A DNA stretch of 64,000 bases, taken from contig NZ_VTOX01000010.1 of assembly GCF_012184415.1 (NCBI RefSeq), positions 167,650 to 231,649 of the forward strand, given 5' to 3'. The notes under the pieces were generated by a model. The model worked only from the letters and a program-made list of their open reading frames with translations. It was not told the DNA's origin and made no database searches. A program made the translations under genes and the position numbers. Each line of letters opens with the position of its first letter. Positions within the stretch are counted from its first letter, which is position 1. Shown one piece after another: positions 1 through 8,198 of this stretch. The DNA is from Ramlibacter lithotrophicus (lineage in GTDB: Bacteria > Pseudomonadota > Gammaproteobacteria > Burkholderiales > Burkholderiaceae_C).

Positions 1-132
1 CAGCCGCAGGACGGCGCGGCTGACGGCAGCCTGGGTGACATGGAGCTGGTCGGCCGCCTTGCGGAAACTGCCGGTGCGGGCCACCGCCAGAAAGGCATGC
101 AGCTCGACCAGCGACGGGCTCCGGATCGGCAT
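1..132 (-). CDS. LysR-family transcriptional regulator, N-terminal fragment (cut by window edge)
   Basis: Only the first 44 codons are inside the window; the frame runs off the left edge. They read as the start of a LysR winged helix-turn-helix domain: MPIRSPSLVELHAFLAVART at the N-terminus, then AADQLHVTQAAVSRAV as the recognition-helix segment. The start is the ATG whose complement is at 130-132. The gene is divergent from the Bug binding-protein gene that begins at 230, the usual arrangement for a LysR regulator controlling a divergent catabolic or transport gene. The 97-bp gap contains the palindrome ACATCATGT (142-150), a possible binding site. The effector domain is not visible, so the ligand cannot be guessed. 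Confidence 0.85.
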   Translation of the reverse strand, partial: MPIRSPSLVELHAFLAVARTGSFRKAADQLHVTQAAVSRAVLRL

Positions 133-229
133 GGGGCGATTACATCATGTCATCACCCGCGCCGAAAAAGTCGTTGGACCGGCGCGAACCGGAACCTTAC
201 CCTCGCCGCCAGTACCAACCAGCCCAACC

Positions 230-1210
230 ATGAACACCCGTCATTTCCTCCAGGCCGTGGCTTGCGCCGCCGCCCTCGCCGCCGCCGGCGGCGCCTCCGC
301 CCAGCCATCCTTTCCCGACCGCCCGATCAAGCTGGTCGTGCCGTTCGCGCCGGGTGGCTCCACCGACCTGGCGGCCCGCCTGATCGCCGAATACGGCAGC
401 CGCGAGCTGGGCCAGCCGGTGGTCGTGGAGAACAAGGCCGGCGCCGGCGGCTCCCTGGGCATGGAATTCGTCGCCAGGTCCAAGGCCGACGGCTACACGC
501 TGGGCATGGCCACCGTCAGCACCCACGGCGCCAACCCGGCCGTGTACGGCAGCAAGCTGAAGTACGACCCGGTCAAGGACTTCGCCCCGATCACCAACGT
601 GGCGACCACGCCCAGCGTCTTCGCGGTGCACCCGAAGAACCCGGCCAAGACGATGAAGGAGTTCGTCGCGCTGGCCAAGGCCAACCCCGGCAAGTACAGC
701 TTCGGCAGCCCCGGCACCGGCTCGCTCGGGCACGCCAACATCGCGCACTTCGCCGCGCTGGCGAAGATCGACCTGCTGCACGTGCCGTACAAGGGCGCGG
801 GGCAGGCGATGAACGACGCGCTGGCCGGCCAGGTCGACGCGATCACCGACAACCTGCCTTCGGCCCTGCCCAACATCAAGGCCGGCCGCCTGCGCGCCCT
901 GGCCGTGCTGTCCGAGACCCGCTCGCCCGCGCTGCCCGACGTGCCGACCTACGGCGAACTGGGCTTCCCGCAGATGGGCGGCGGCGGCTGGTTCGGCGTC
1001 GTGGCGCCGGCAGGGACGCCCCCCGAGGTCGTGGCCAAGCTCAATGCCGCCTTCCACAAGGCGATGAAGAACCCCGAGTTCGCGAAGAAGATGGACGAGT
1101 CGGGCGCGAAGCTGATTCCCGGCACGCCCGCCGAGTTCGGCAAGCAGATCCAGCAGGCGATGGAGCGCTACCAGCGCGTGTCGCAGATGGCCAGGATCGC
1201 CCTGGACTGA
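230..1210 (+). CDS. Bug/TctC-family tripartite tricarboxylate transporter substrate-binding protein
   Basis: A 326-residue periplasmic solute-binding protein of the Bug family (TctC-like, PF03401), at the usual family length. An N-terminal signal peptide ends around residues 22-25 (hydrophobic Ala-rich stretch, then GGASAQ). The family hallmarks follow: a PxxPIKLVVPFAPGGSTD segment, a VVENKAGAGG segment and a central HVPYKGAGQA segment. Bugs bind carboxylates or amino-acid-like anions and deliver them to TctAB, or act as orphan sensors; no TctA or TctB gene is in this window. I took the ATG at 230 rather than the longer upstream frame because the secretion signal begins there. The N-formylglutamate amidohydrolase gene starts 6 bp downstream, suggesting an operon. 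The ligand is unknown. Confidence 0.9.
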   Translation: MNTRHFLQAVACAAALAAAGGASAQPSFPDRPIKLVVPFAPGGSTDLAARLIAEYGSRELGQPVVVENKAGAGGSLGMEFVARSKADGYTLGMATVSTHGANPAVYGSKLKYDPVKDFAPITNVATTPSVFAVHPKNPAKTMKEFVALAKANPGKYSFGSPGTGSLGHANIAHFAALAKIDLLHVPYKGAGQAMNDALAGQVDAITDNLPSALPNIKAGRLRALAVLSETRSPALPDVPTYGELGFPQMGGGGWFGVVAPAGTPPEVVAKLNAAFHKAMKNPEFAKKMDESGAKLIPGTPAEFGKQIQQAMERYQRVSQMARIALD

Positions 1211-1216
1211 CGGTCC

Positions 1217-2071
1217 ATGGCGCAACCCTTCACGCTGCTGCCGCCGGCAGCGGCGGCCGTGCCGCTGGTGTGCGACTCGCCCCACAGCGGCACGACCTAC
1301 CCCGACGACTACGGCCACGCCGTGCCGCGCGAACTGCTGCGGCGCGGCGAGGACACCCACGTCGAAGCGTTGTGGCAGGCCGTGCCGGACGTCGGCGGTA
1401 CGCTGCTGCACGCGCATTTCCCGCGCACCTACATCGACGCCAACCGCAACGTCGACGACCTCGACCAGGACTTGCTGGACGCGGCCTGGCCCGAACCGCT
1501 GGCGCCCAGCGAGAAGAGCCGCCTCGGCTTTGGCCTGGTGTGGCGCAACATCCGCGCCGGCACGCCGATCTACGACCGGCCGCTCACGATCGCGCAAGTG
1601 CGCCACCGCATCGACGCGTACTACCTGCCTTACCACGCGGCGCTGGCGGCCAGCATCGAGCAGACGGCACAGCGTTTCGGAGCCGTCTGGCACCTGAACC
1701 TGCATTCCATGCCCAACGACGCCTACGAGCGGCTGCAGATCCGCAGTCCGCATCCGCTCGCCGACTTCGTGCTGGGCGATCGCGACGGCACCACCTGCGA
1801 GCCGGAGTTCGTCGACCTGGTCGAGCGCGAACTGCGCGCGCGCGGCTACACGGTGGCGCGCAACGACCCTTACAAGGGCGTGCAGCTGATCGCGCGCATC
1901 GGCCAGCCCCAGCGCCGGCGCCACAGCCTGCAGATCGAGATCCGCCGTCCGCTGTACATGGACGAAGCCACGCGCGAACGCAACGACGGGTTTGCCCGGG
2001 TGCAAGGCGATCTCACGGCCGTGCTGCACACGCTGGCGGCCTACGTGAAGGACCGCACCGGGGCCCGTTGA
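1217..2071 (+). CDS. N-formylglutamate amidohydrolase-family protein
   Basis: A 284-residue protein of the N-formylglutamate amidohydrolase family (PF05013), zinc-dependent hydrolases that cleave N-formyl or related amide bonds; HutG-type members finish histidine degradation. Visible motifs are CDSPHSGTTYP (residues 19-29), RTYIDANRN (70-78) and a later HLNLHSMPN that fits the metal/catalytic centre. No other hut gene is nearby, so histidine catabolism is not supported. The pairing with the preceding Bug gene (6-bp gap) suggests hydrolysis of an imported N-acyl amino acid or similar amide, which is inference. The ATG at 1217 is the first in-frame start after the preceding stop. Confidence 0.85.
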   Translation: MAQPFTLLPPAAAAVPLVCDSPHSGTTYPDDYGHAVPRELLRRGEDTHVEALWQAVPDVGGTLLHAHFPRTYIDANRNVDDLDQDLLDAAWPEPLAPSEKSRLGFGLVWRNIRAGTPIYDRPLTIAQVRHRIDAYYLPYHAALAASIEQTAQRFGAVWHLNLHSMPNDAYERLQIRSPHPLADFVLGDRDGTTCEPEFVDLVERELRARGYTVARNDPYKGVQLIARIGQPQRRRHSLQIEIRRPLYMDEATRERNDGFARVQGDLTAVLHTLAAYVKDRTGAR

Positions 2072-2154
2072 GGCGCGCGGTCTTCACGCACTCGGCCGCG
2101 GGGGGATTCGCACCGGCCGGAGCGGGAAAACCCGAAGGTCGGTTAGAGTTGCCC

Positions 2155-2511
2155 ATGCAAGACACAAAACTGGCCGACGTCGTCAAGGCTTACTGCGGCG
2201 CTTACGTGGCCGAGGACCGGGCCCTCGCCGAGGCGCTCCTGGCCGACGATTTCACGTTCACGAGCCCCAACGACCACGGCATCGACAAGGCGACCTATTT
2301 CGAGCGCTGCTGGCCCAACGGCGACAGCCGCCACCAGCAGCAGGTCGAGAGCATCATCGTCGACGGCGATCGCGCCTGCGTCACCTACACCTGCGAAACG
2401 GCGGAAGGGAAGTCCTTCCGCAACGCGGAGTTCATCACCTTCCGCGGCGAGCGCATCGCCAGCGTCAACGTCTATTTCGGCCCGGCCTACGAGGACGGCA
2501 CGCCGCTGTAG
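2155..2511 (+). CDS. NTF2-like/SnoaL-type small protein
   Basis: A 118-residue protein with the look of the NTF2-like alpha+beta barrel superfamily. A helical N-terminus is followed by DRALAEALLADDFTFTSPN, a typical opening of SnoaL/DUF4440-type proteins, then beta-strand-rich sequence ending in VNVYFGPAYEDG. Members are small enzymes or ligand-binding proteins, and the fold alone does not give a function. The ATG at 2155 was chosen because the longer open frame upstream is antisense-like read-through of the amidohydrolase region. It lies 83 bp after the amidohydrolase gene and may be cotranscribed. Confidence 0.8.
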   Translation: MQDTKLADVVKAYCGAYVAEDRALAEALLADDFTFTSPNDHGIDKATYFERCWPNGDSRHQQQVESIIVDGDRACVTYTCETAEGKSFRNAEFITFRGERIASVNVYFGPAYEDGTPL

Positions 2512-2525
2512 ACCGCCTGCAGGGA

Positions 2526-3902
2526 TTGCGACAGCCAGACGCGCTCCTGCTGGCCGCGTTGCGCGACGCCCCGCGCCGCTATCGGCTCCCGCCCTTGCCC
2601 GATGGCATCGAAGCGGCGTCGGCATCCGCCCCTGAAGCCGCCCTTGCCTTTGCCGTTGAAGGCGCGCGGAAGGCCAGGCACCATCGTGCACCGCCGCCGG
2701 CCGGCCTGCGGGATCTCTTCACCCGCAGCCTGGCCACGCTGATCCGCGCGTCCCTCGCGGCAGACGGCGGGGACCCGTCGTTCCAGGCGCTGGCGCTGCG
2801 CACCCGCGATGCCGATGTCGGCGAATACGTGCGGCTCGCCCGGCAGGCGCCGGTCGACCGGCGCGCCGTGCGGGCGGCAACCGATGCGTTCGCGCATCCG
2901 GGCAAGCTGCGCGCGATGGCAGCGGGACCGCTGCGCGATGCGCTGGGGCGCGTGCACGAACTCGCGGCGGCCGGCGAATGGGCGGTCCTTGCCGGCGAGC
3001 TGCGGCAACTGGCGATGGATCCCCGCGAGGGCGATCAGCTGCAGGCCGCATCTGGCGTGCTGCTCGCCAGCCCCGCGCTCGCGCGGCTGCATCGGCTCGA
3101 CGAATTGCTGCAACGCGAAGCCGTGCGGCGCTACCTCGACTTGTGCGGCCAGCACGGTCCGGCCGCCGGCAGCGATGCCGCCTCCGCGCAAGGGCGCGCG
3201 TCGGCACGCACGGGCGAGGCGGGCGAGCAGGCGACGGTGCAGGCATTCCGCGGCATTGCGCAGTTGCTGGAGCACAGCGGGGGCGATCCGGGCGGCATGC
3301 ACGTCGTGCGCGGCCTTCGCACGCCGCGCGGGTTCCCGGGTGCGGCGGACAAGGCGAAGGAAGAGTGGGACGCCGCCATCGTTCGCAGCGACGGCGGCGG
3401 CGCAGCCGACATCCTGCTGCTGGCCGAGGTCAAGGCATCGCCTGCGGCCGCCACGCCCGACTTCTCGCGCCTGCACCGCGGCCTGCAGCGGCTGGCGCAC
3501 GCGAGCGGCGAGCGCAGCTACGTGTTCCCCTCGGCCGACGGCGAGGTGCATGTCTCCGGCGGGTCGCTGCGCCGGCTGCAGCCCGAGGGCCGCGCCCTGC
3601 CCGCACACGTCATCTATTGCTGTTCGGCACCGCCTGAAGTGCAGCCGCCGTTGCTGGGCGCCGCGAGCAAGGCGGTGCTGCTGGCGGAACCGGCCAGCCT
3701 GGCGTTCGCCGGCCAGCTGGCGCGCCGCGGCTCGCCGCCGGACGCCGTGCTGGCGCCGGTGTGGGACGCCCTGACGACGGCGCCGCGCCTGCGCTCCGCG
3801 CTGCACCAGGACGAAACCTCGCGCGCCGTGCGCGAAGCGATGCTGCATCCAGCCGACCTGCTCGCGGCCGTGGCCGCGCAGGTCGAGGGGCCCTCGGCGT
3901 AA
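2526..3902 (+). CDS. Hypothetical protein with a PD-(D/E)xK-like motif
   Basis: A 458-residue protein that I do not recognise. The codon pattern (high GC3) and absence of stops support real coding. The frame has no ATG near its start; I used the TTG at 2526, 14 bp after the previous gene, with a weak AGGGA-like sequence just upstream. The middle reads DAAIVRSDG...ADILLLAEVKASP (about residues 285-305). That D-to-E-x-K spacing in a hydrophobic strand resembles the catalytic core of PD-(D/E)xK nucleases. The flanks are Ala/Arg-rich and helical, with no signal peptide or membrane segment. It converges on the oxidoreductase operon with a 6-bp gap. The nuclease idea rests only on the motif. Confidence 0.6.
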   Translation: MRQPDALLLAALRDAPRRYRLPPLPDGIEAASASAPEAALAFAVEGARKARHHRAPPPAGLRDLFTRSLATLIRASLAADGGDPSFQALALRTRDADVGEYVRLARQAPVDRRAVRAATDAFAHPGKLRAMAAGPLRDALGRVHELAAAGEWAVLAGELRQLAMDPREGDQLQAASGVLLASPALARLHRLDELLQREAVRRYLDLCGQHGPAAGSDAASAQGRASARTGEAGEQATVQAFRGIAQLLEHSGGDPGGMHVVRGLRTPRGFPGAADKAKEEWDAAIVRSDGGGAADILLLAEVKASPAAATPDFSRLHRGLQRLAHASGERSYVFPSADGEVHVSGGSLRRLQPEGRALPAHVIYCCSAPPEVQPPLLGAASKAVLLAEPASLAFAGQLARRGSPPDAVLAPVWDALTTAPRLRSALHQDETSRAVREAMLHPADLLAAVAAQVEGPSA

Positions 3903-3908
3903 GGCGTA

Positions 3909-5507
3909 TCAGGCCGTGGGCTGCAGCGCCCGCTGCGTCACCGTGATCGCGAAGTCCGGGCAGATGTAGATGCAGTTGAGGCAGCCGATGCAGCGCTCGC
4001 TGCGGTCGGCGACGGCGGGCTGGTAGCCCGCCGCGTTGAACTGGTCCGACCGCGAGAACACGCCCAGTTCGCAGACCTCGGCGCAATAGCCGCAGTCCTT
4101 GCAGACGGCGGGATTCACTTCCACTGCGTAGTCGCGCAGGTCGCACGACAGGCAACGCGTGGCTTCGGCGGCGGTCGCAGCGGGGTCGTAGGCCTGCTCC
4201 ACCAGGTCGAAGCCGCGCAGCCGCAGCTCGGACCCGATGATCCGCCATTGCTGCCGCGGCGTCCCGCGCGCCGACGCGATGGGCGCCGCCGCGGGATCCG
4301 CGGCCGCCGGCCGGTCGATCGCGCCGTCACCGCCGAGGAAGCTGTCCATGGCCGCGGCCGCCCGTCGTCCCTGCGCGATGGCCTCGATGATCGATGCCGG
4401 GCCGAGCACCGAGTCGCCCGCCGCGAAGACGCCGCCGATGTCCGTGGCCAGCGTGGCCGGGTCCACTTGCGCCGCGCCCGCCGACGCACCGGGCACCGGC
4501 AGTTCCACGGACTGTCCTACCGCGACGATGACCGTGTCGGCGGCGATCGCGTATTCGCTGCCGGCCAGCGGCACGGGTTGCGCGCGCCCGCTCGCGTCCG
4601 CGGCCCCCAGCGCCATCCGCACGCAGATCACCTGGCCCGCCGCGATGCGGACGGGTGCGCACAGGTAGTCGATCGCCACGCCTTCCTCGAGCGCGGCGGC
4701 GACCTCCTCCGCGGAGGCCGGCATCTGGGCCGCGCCGCGCCGATAGAGCTGCGTCACCTGCGCGCCCAGCCGCCGGCTGACCCGCGCCGCGTCGAGCGCC
4801 GTGTTGCCGCCGCCGACGACCACCACCCGCTGCCCGAGGCGCGGTGCGGCGCCGGCTTTCACGCGGCGCAGGAACGAGAGTCCGTCCAGCACGTGCGGTG
4901 AGTCCTCGCCCTGGATGCCCATCCGTGCCGAACGCCATGCGCCGGTCGCGATCAGCACGGCATCGAATCCCTGCTGCAGCAAGGCCTGCGCGGACGCGAT
5001 GCGAACGCCGGTGCGCAGCTTCACGCCGGCCTGGACGATGCGGACGATCTCGGCATCCACCGCTTCGTCGGGCAGGCGGAATGCCGGAATGCCGAAGCGC
5101 AACATGCCGCCGGCTCGTTCCAGCGCCTCGAACACCGTGACGGCGTGGCCCTGCAGCGCCAGGTACCAGGCCGCCGTCAGGCCGGCCGGCCCCGAGCCGA
5201 TGACGGCCGCCGTCCTGCCGCTGGCGGGCCGAGCCTCGGCCAGCGCCAGCGACTCGCCTTGTTCGGCGGCGGTCCGCTTGAGCATCCTGATCGCGACCGC
5301 ATCGTCGAGCTGCCGCCGCCCGCACTTCGCCTCGCACGGATGGAAGCAGGCATGGCCGCAGACCAGCGGGAACGGGATGCGCTCGCGCACCACGGCCAGC
5401 GCTTCGGTGAAACGGCCGTCGCGCAGGTGCCGCACGTAGCGCGGCACGTCGACGCCCGCCGGGCATGCCTCCTGGCAAGGGGCCATCTTTGCTGCGAGTG
5501 CGTTCAC
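3909..5507 (-). CDS. FAD/NAD(P)-dependent oxidoreductase subunit with C-terminal 2x[4Fe-4S] ferredoxin domain
   Basis: A 532-residue GltD-like electron-transfer subunit. An N-terminal Fe-S region has C11, C15 and a CGHACFHPCEAKC cluster (residues 50-62). A first dinucleotide site AVIGSGPAGLTAAW lies around residue 100 and a second, VVVVGGGNTALDAARV, near the middle. The C-terminus adds two ferredoxin motifs, CKDCGYCAEVC and CIGCLNCIYICP. It should carry electrons between a 2-oxoacid oxidoreductase and NAD(P) through FAD and Fe-S centres. The GTG start overlaps the stop of the gamma-subunit gene (GTGA at 5504-5507), so the four genes are translationally coupled. KorC of the Azoarcus/Thauera 2-oxoglutarate:NADP oxidoreductase is the best precedent I know. 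Electron direction and pyridine-nucleotide preference are not visible. Confidence 0.85.
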   Translation of the reverse strand: MNALAAKMAPCQEACPAGVDVPRYVRHLRDGRFTEALAVVRERIPFPLVCGHACFHPCEAKCGRRQLDDAVAIRMLKRTAAEQGESLALAEARPASGRTAAVIGSGPAGLTAAWYLALQGHAVTVFEALERAGGMLRFGIPAFRLPDEAVDAEIVRIVQAGVKLRTGVRIASAQALLQQGFDAVLIATGAWRSARMGIQGEDSPHVLDGLSFLRRVKAGAAPRLGQRVVVVGGGNTALDAARVSRRLGAQVTQLYRRGAAQMPASAEEVAAALEEGVAIDYLCAPVRIAAGQVICVRMALGAADASGRAQPVPLAGSEYAIAADTVIVAVGQSVELPVPGASAGAAQVDPATLATDIGGVFAAGDSVLGPASIIEAIAQGRRAAAAMDSFLGGDGAIDRPAAADPAAAPIASARGTPRQQWRIIGSELRLRGFDLVEQAYDPAATAAEATRCLSCDLRDYAVEVNPAVCKDCGYCAEVCELGVFSRSDQFNAAGYQPAVADRSERCIGCLNCIYICPDFAITVTQRALQPTA

Positions 5508-6055
5508 GCTGCGACCCCCGCCTGCGCCATCAGCGCCGCTCCGGCCGCCAGCGCCTGGAGATTGACCTGGGCCGCCGGGGCGCCGAAGTGCCGCCGCACC
5601 GCCTCCTGCAGGCTGCCGGCGCTCACGACCGGCACGAGCGCGACCAGCGCGCCCAGCGCGAGGATGTTGACGCTGGCGGGCTGGCCCAGTTCGTTGGCCA
5701 GCCGCGTGAAGGCGGCGCCGTGGCACTGCGCCCCGCCTCGTTCGGCGGCCAGCGTGCTGTCGTACAGCAGCGGCACGCCCCTGGCTGCCCAGGCCTCGAA
5801 TTTGCGCGCGGACTCCTCGGTCAGCGCCAGCACGACGTCGGGTGAGCGCACCTGCTGGAAGATGATCTCGTCGCGGTCGACGATCACTTCGGCCGTGGAC
5901 AGGCCGCCGCGGCTGGCGATGCCGTACGACTGCGTCTGCACGACGTTCATGCCGTCGAGCATCGCGGCCTCGGCCAGCAGGATGGCCGACAGCACCAGCC
6001 CCTGGCCGCCCGAGCCGGCGAGGATCACTTCGCGGTGGCTGCGGGCGCGGCTCAT
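5504..6055 (-). CDS. 2-oxoacid:acceptor oxidoreductase gamma subunit
   Basis: A 183-residue protein matching the gamma domain of pyruvate/2-oxoacid:ferredoxin oxidoreductases (POR, PF01558), at the usual length. It opens with EVILAGSGGQGLVLSAILLA, the conserved glycine-rich start of the family, and contains the QTQSYGIASRGG segment. The gamma subunit packs against the alpha/beta catalytic core and contributes to CoA binding. The ATG at 6053-6055 overlaps the beta-subunit stop (ATGA), and its own stop overlaps the FAD-subunit start, so gene order is alpha-beta-gamma-FAD/ferredoxin. Compared with archaeal KorABCD, the separate small delta ferredoxin is missing and its job appears to be taken by the last gene. 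Confidence 0.88.
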   Translation of the reverse strand: MSRARSHREVILAGSGGQGLVLSAILLAEAAMLDGMNVVQTQSYGIASRGGLSTAEVIVDRDEIIFQQVRSPDVVLALTEESARKFEAWAARGVPLLYDSTLAAERGGAQCHGAAFTRLANELGQPASVNILALGALVALVPVVSAGSLQEAVRRHFGAPAAQVNLQALAAGAALMAQAGVAA

Positions 6056-6888
6056 GCCGGCCTCGCCTCGAGCCTGGCGGCGGCACGCTGCTGCACCTGC
6101 GCATAGCGTTCGACGAAGCCGGGCTCGTCGCGATCGACCAGCGTGCCCACCGGAAAGCGGTCCGCGCGCTCCGACGGCGGCAGCGCCCGGAACCGGTCCA
6201 CCGGCATGGAGCGGTCGCGCAGCGAGTGCAGCATCGCCTGGGTCTGCCTCATGTCGTTGCGGCGGCCGAACTGCGTGGGACAGGGACTCATCACTTCCAC
6301 CAGCGAGAAGCCCTTGCGGGTCAGTGCCTGCGTGATGCTCTGCTGCAGCTCCCAGCCATGCCAGGTGTTGGCCCGCGCGACGAAGTTGGCGCCAGCCGTT
6401 TCGGCCAGCGCGCAGATGTCGAATTCGCGCTCCGGGTTGCCATACGCGGTGGTACTGGTGATGCTGGTGGCCGGCGACGTCGCCGAGGCCTGGCCACCGG
6501 TCATGCCGTAGTTGAGGTTGTTGAGGACCAGCGCCGTCAGGTCGATGTTGCGTCGCGCCGCGTGGATGAAATGGTTGCCGCCGATCGTCACGCCGTCGCC
6601 GTCGCCCATCACCACGACGACGTGCAGCCGCGGATTGAAGGCCTTGATGCCGGTCGCGTACGCTAGGGCCCGCCCGTGCGTGGTGTGCAGCGCGTTGGTC
6701 ACCAGGTAGTCGTCGAGCTTGCCGGTGCAGCCGATGCCGGTGACCACCACGGTGTCGGTCTTGCTCCAGCCCAGCTCCTCGAACGAACGCAGCATGGCGC
6801 CGAGCATGGTGCCTATGCCGCAACCGGCGCACCACATGTGCGGCAGCACGCCCGGTTTCAGGTAACCGTTGCCGGTCGGGTACGTCAT
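6052..6888 (-). CDS. korB: 2-oxoacid:acceptor oxidoreductase beta subunit (thiamine diphosphate)
   Basis: A 278-residue beta subunit that binds thiamine diphosphate and one [4Fe-4S] cluster. The four expected cluster cysteines are visible: C20 and C23 in WCAGCG, C54 in GIGCTGKLDDYL and C203 in SPCPTQFG. The ThDP/Mg motif is GDGDGVTIGGNHFIHAARRN (residues 96-115), followed by NNLNYGMTGGQ. The enzyme oxidatively decarboxylates a 2-oxoacid with CoA to an acyl-CoA. 2-oxoglutarate is the best guess from the Kor-like motif set, but a branched-chain or aryl 2-oxoacid cannot be excluded. Both ends overlap neighbouring genes by ATGA. The symbol is by resemblance only. Confidence 0.88.
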   Translation of the reverse strand: MTYPTGNGYLKPGVLPHMWCAGCGIGTMLGAMLRSFEELGWSKTDTVVVTGIGCTGKLDDYLVTNALHTTHGRALAYATGIKAFNPRLHVVVVMGDGDGVTIGGNHFIHAARRNIDLTALVLNNLNYGMTGGQASATSPATSITSTTAYGNPEREFDICALAETAGANFVARANTWHGWELQQSITQALTRKGFSLVEVMSPCPTQFGRRNDMRQTQAMLHSLRDRSMPVDRFRALPPSERADRFPVGTLVDRDEPGFVERYAQVQQRAAARLEARPA

Positions 6889-8042
6889 GCCGTTGCCTCC
6901 ACGGCGCCCGCGGGGCGCAGCATCGCGTCGAGGATGTCCTGCGGGGCGATGATGGTGCCGTTCCAGCGGGTGACGCCGCGCAGGTCGACGCCGTCGCCGA
7001 CCACCTTGCGCACCTCGCCGGCGAGCTGGCCGCTGTAGTTCATCTCCGGCACGACGACGGTGCGCGCCCGGGCCGCCAGCGCGGCGACTTCGCGATCGGG
7101 GAAGGGCCAGATCGTCTGCAGCTGCAGCACGCCGGCCTTCACGCCGCGCGCGCGCGCCTCCAGCGCCGCCGCGCGGCCGGCGCGCGTGGTGGCGCCGTGC
7201 GTCACCAGCAGCACGTCCATGTCGTCGGTGTCGAAGGTCCTCGTCAGCACGATCTCGTCGCGATGGCGGGCGATCTTGTCGTGCAGCTGGGCCACGCGCC
7301 AGGTGGCGTTCGCCGGATCGTTGTTGCTGTAGCCGTCGCGCCCGTGCATGGAACTGGTGACGTGCGTCACGTATTCGCTGCCGTAGGCGGCCAGCGGTGC
7401 CACGCTGCCGATTTCGGCGGCGAACGGCAGATAGTCGGCCGGCGCCACCTGCGGCGCGCTGCGTTGGAGCAACGGCAACTCGCCCGCCGCCGGCAGCACG
7501 ATGTTCTCGCGCGTGTGCGCCACCACTTCGTCCGGCATCAGGACCACCGGCACGCGGAAGCGCTCGGCGAAGTTGAAGGCCTGCACCGCCAGCGTGAAGC
7601 ACTCGCGCACCGTGGCCGGGCACAGCGCGATCAGCGACTGGTCGCCGTGGCGGCCCCAGCGCACCTGCATGATGTCCGCCTGCGCCGGCTTGGTGGCCAG
7701 GCCCGTGCTGGGCCCGGCGCGCTGCACGTCGACCACCACGCACGGGACCTCGCCCATGATCGCCAGCCCGAGGTTCTCCTGCATGAGCGAGAAGCCCGGA
7801 CCGCTGGTGGCGGTGAAGGCCTTGGCGCCAGCCAGCGAGGCGCCGATCACGGCGGCGATCGAGCCGAGTTCGTCCTCCATCTGGATGAACACGCCGCCGA
7901 GCGCGGGCAGGCGCAGCGCGCACAGTTCGGCGATCTCGGACGAAGGGGTGATCGGATAGCCGGCATAAAACCTCGCGCCGGCGTACAGTGCGCCTTCCGC
8001 GATGGCCTCGTTGCCCTGCATCAACTTCCTGTGTGTGCCCAC
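6885..8042 (-). CDS. korA: 2-oxoacid:acceptor oxidoreductase alpha subunit
   Basis: A 385-residue alpha subunit. The N-terminal pyrimidine-binding domain shows LMQGNEAIAEGALYAG and YPITPSSEIAE (about residues 28-38); the C-terminal transketolase-like domain includes GVLQLQTIWPFPD and MNYSGQLAGEV, which are typical of KorA. The start is uncertain: GTG at 8040-8042 keeps the family-like residues before LMQGNEA, while an ATG seven codons later has a better AGGA Shine-Dalgarno sequence. It is the first gene of a four-gene coupled operon. An Fnr-like palindrome lies about 80 bp upstream (8122-8135), which would suit an enzyme class that is often oxygen-sensitive. The substrate is not determinable from sequence alone. 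Confidence 0.88.
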   Translation of the reverse strand: MGTHRKLMQGNEAIAEGALYAGARFYAGYPITPSSEIAELCALRLPALGGVFIQMEDELGSIAAVIGASLAGAKAFTATSGPGFSLMQENLGLAIMGEVPCVVVDVQRAGPSTGLATKPAQADIMQVRWGRHGDQSLIALCPATVRECFTLAVQAFNFAERFRVPVVLMPDEVVAHTRENIVLPAAGELPLLQRSAPQVAPADYLPFAAEIGSVAPLAAYGSEYVTHVTSSMHGRDGYSNNDPANATWRVAQLHDKIARHRDEIVLTRTFDTDDMDVLLVTHGATTRAGRAAALEARARGVKAGVLQLQTIWPFPDREVAALAARARTVVVPEMNYSGQLAGEVRKVVGDGVDLRGVTRWNGTIIAPQDILDAMLRPAGAVEATA

Positions 8043-8121
8043 CAGCTGCGTCCGTCCAGGCTGCCGAAGTCCAGATCATCGCGGGATGCGCCCGGCCCGT
8101 CGCCCACAATCGCGCCGGTAT

Positions 8122-8135
8122 TTGACCCACGTCAG
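8122..8135. promoter_or_regulatory. Candidate Fnr/Anr/Dnr-type box upstream of the 2-oxoacid oxidoreductase operon
   Basis: The sequence TTGACCCACGTCAG contains perfect TGAC/GTCA arms around four bases and matches the TTGAC-N4-GTCAA form of CRP/FNR-family half-sites at 9 of 10 defined positions. It lies in the 156-bp divergent space between korA (minus, start 8042) and the DUF456 gene (plus, start 8199). No strong -10 is obvious at the activating distance, so the call is tentative. Confidence 0.35.
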
Positions 8136-8198
8136 GTGCGGCACGCCGCTTGCCTCTTCGCAAACGAGTCCCAGCCGACCCACTCCGCCACGACTGCC

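Noticed and set aside
40..2511. Very long plus-strand open frame (823 codons) across the Bug and amidohydrolase genes
   Set aside because: Arg/Pro/Ala-rich shadow of the real genes in another frame; only its 3' end (2155-2511) is a genuine gene. The same applies to most long antisense frames in this GC-rich DNA.
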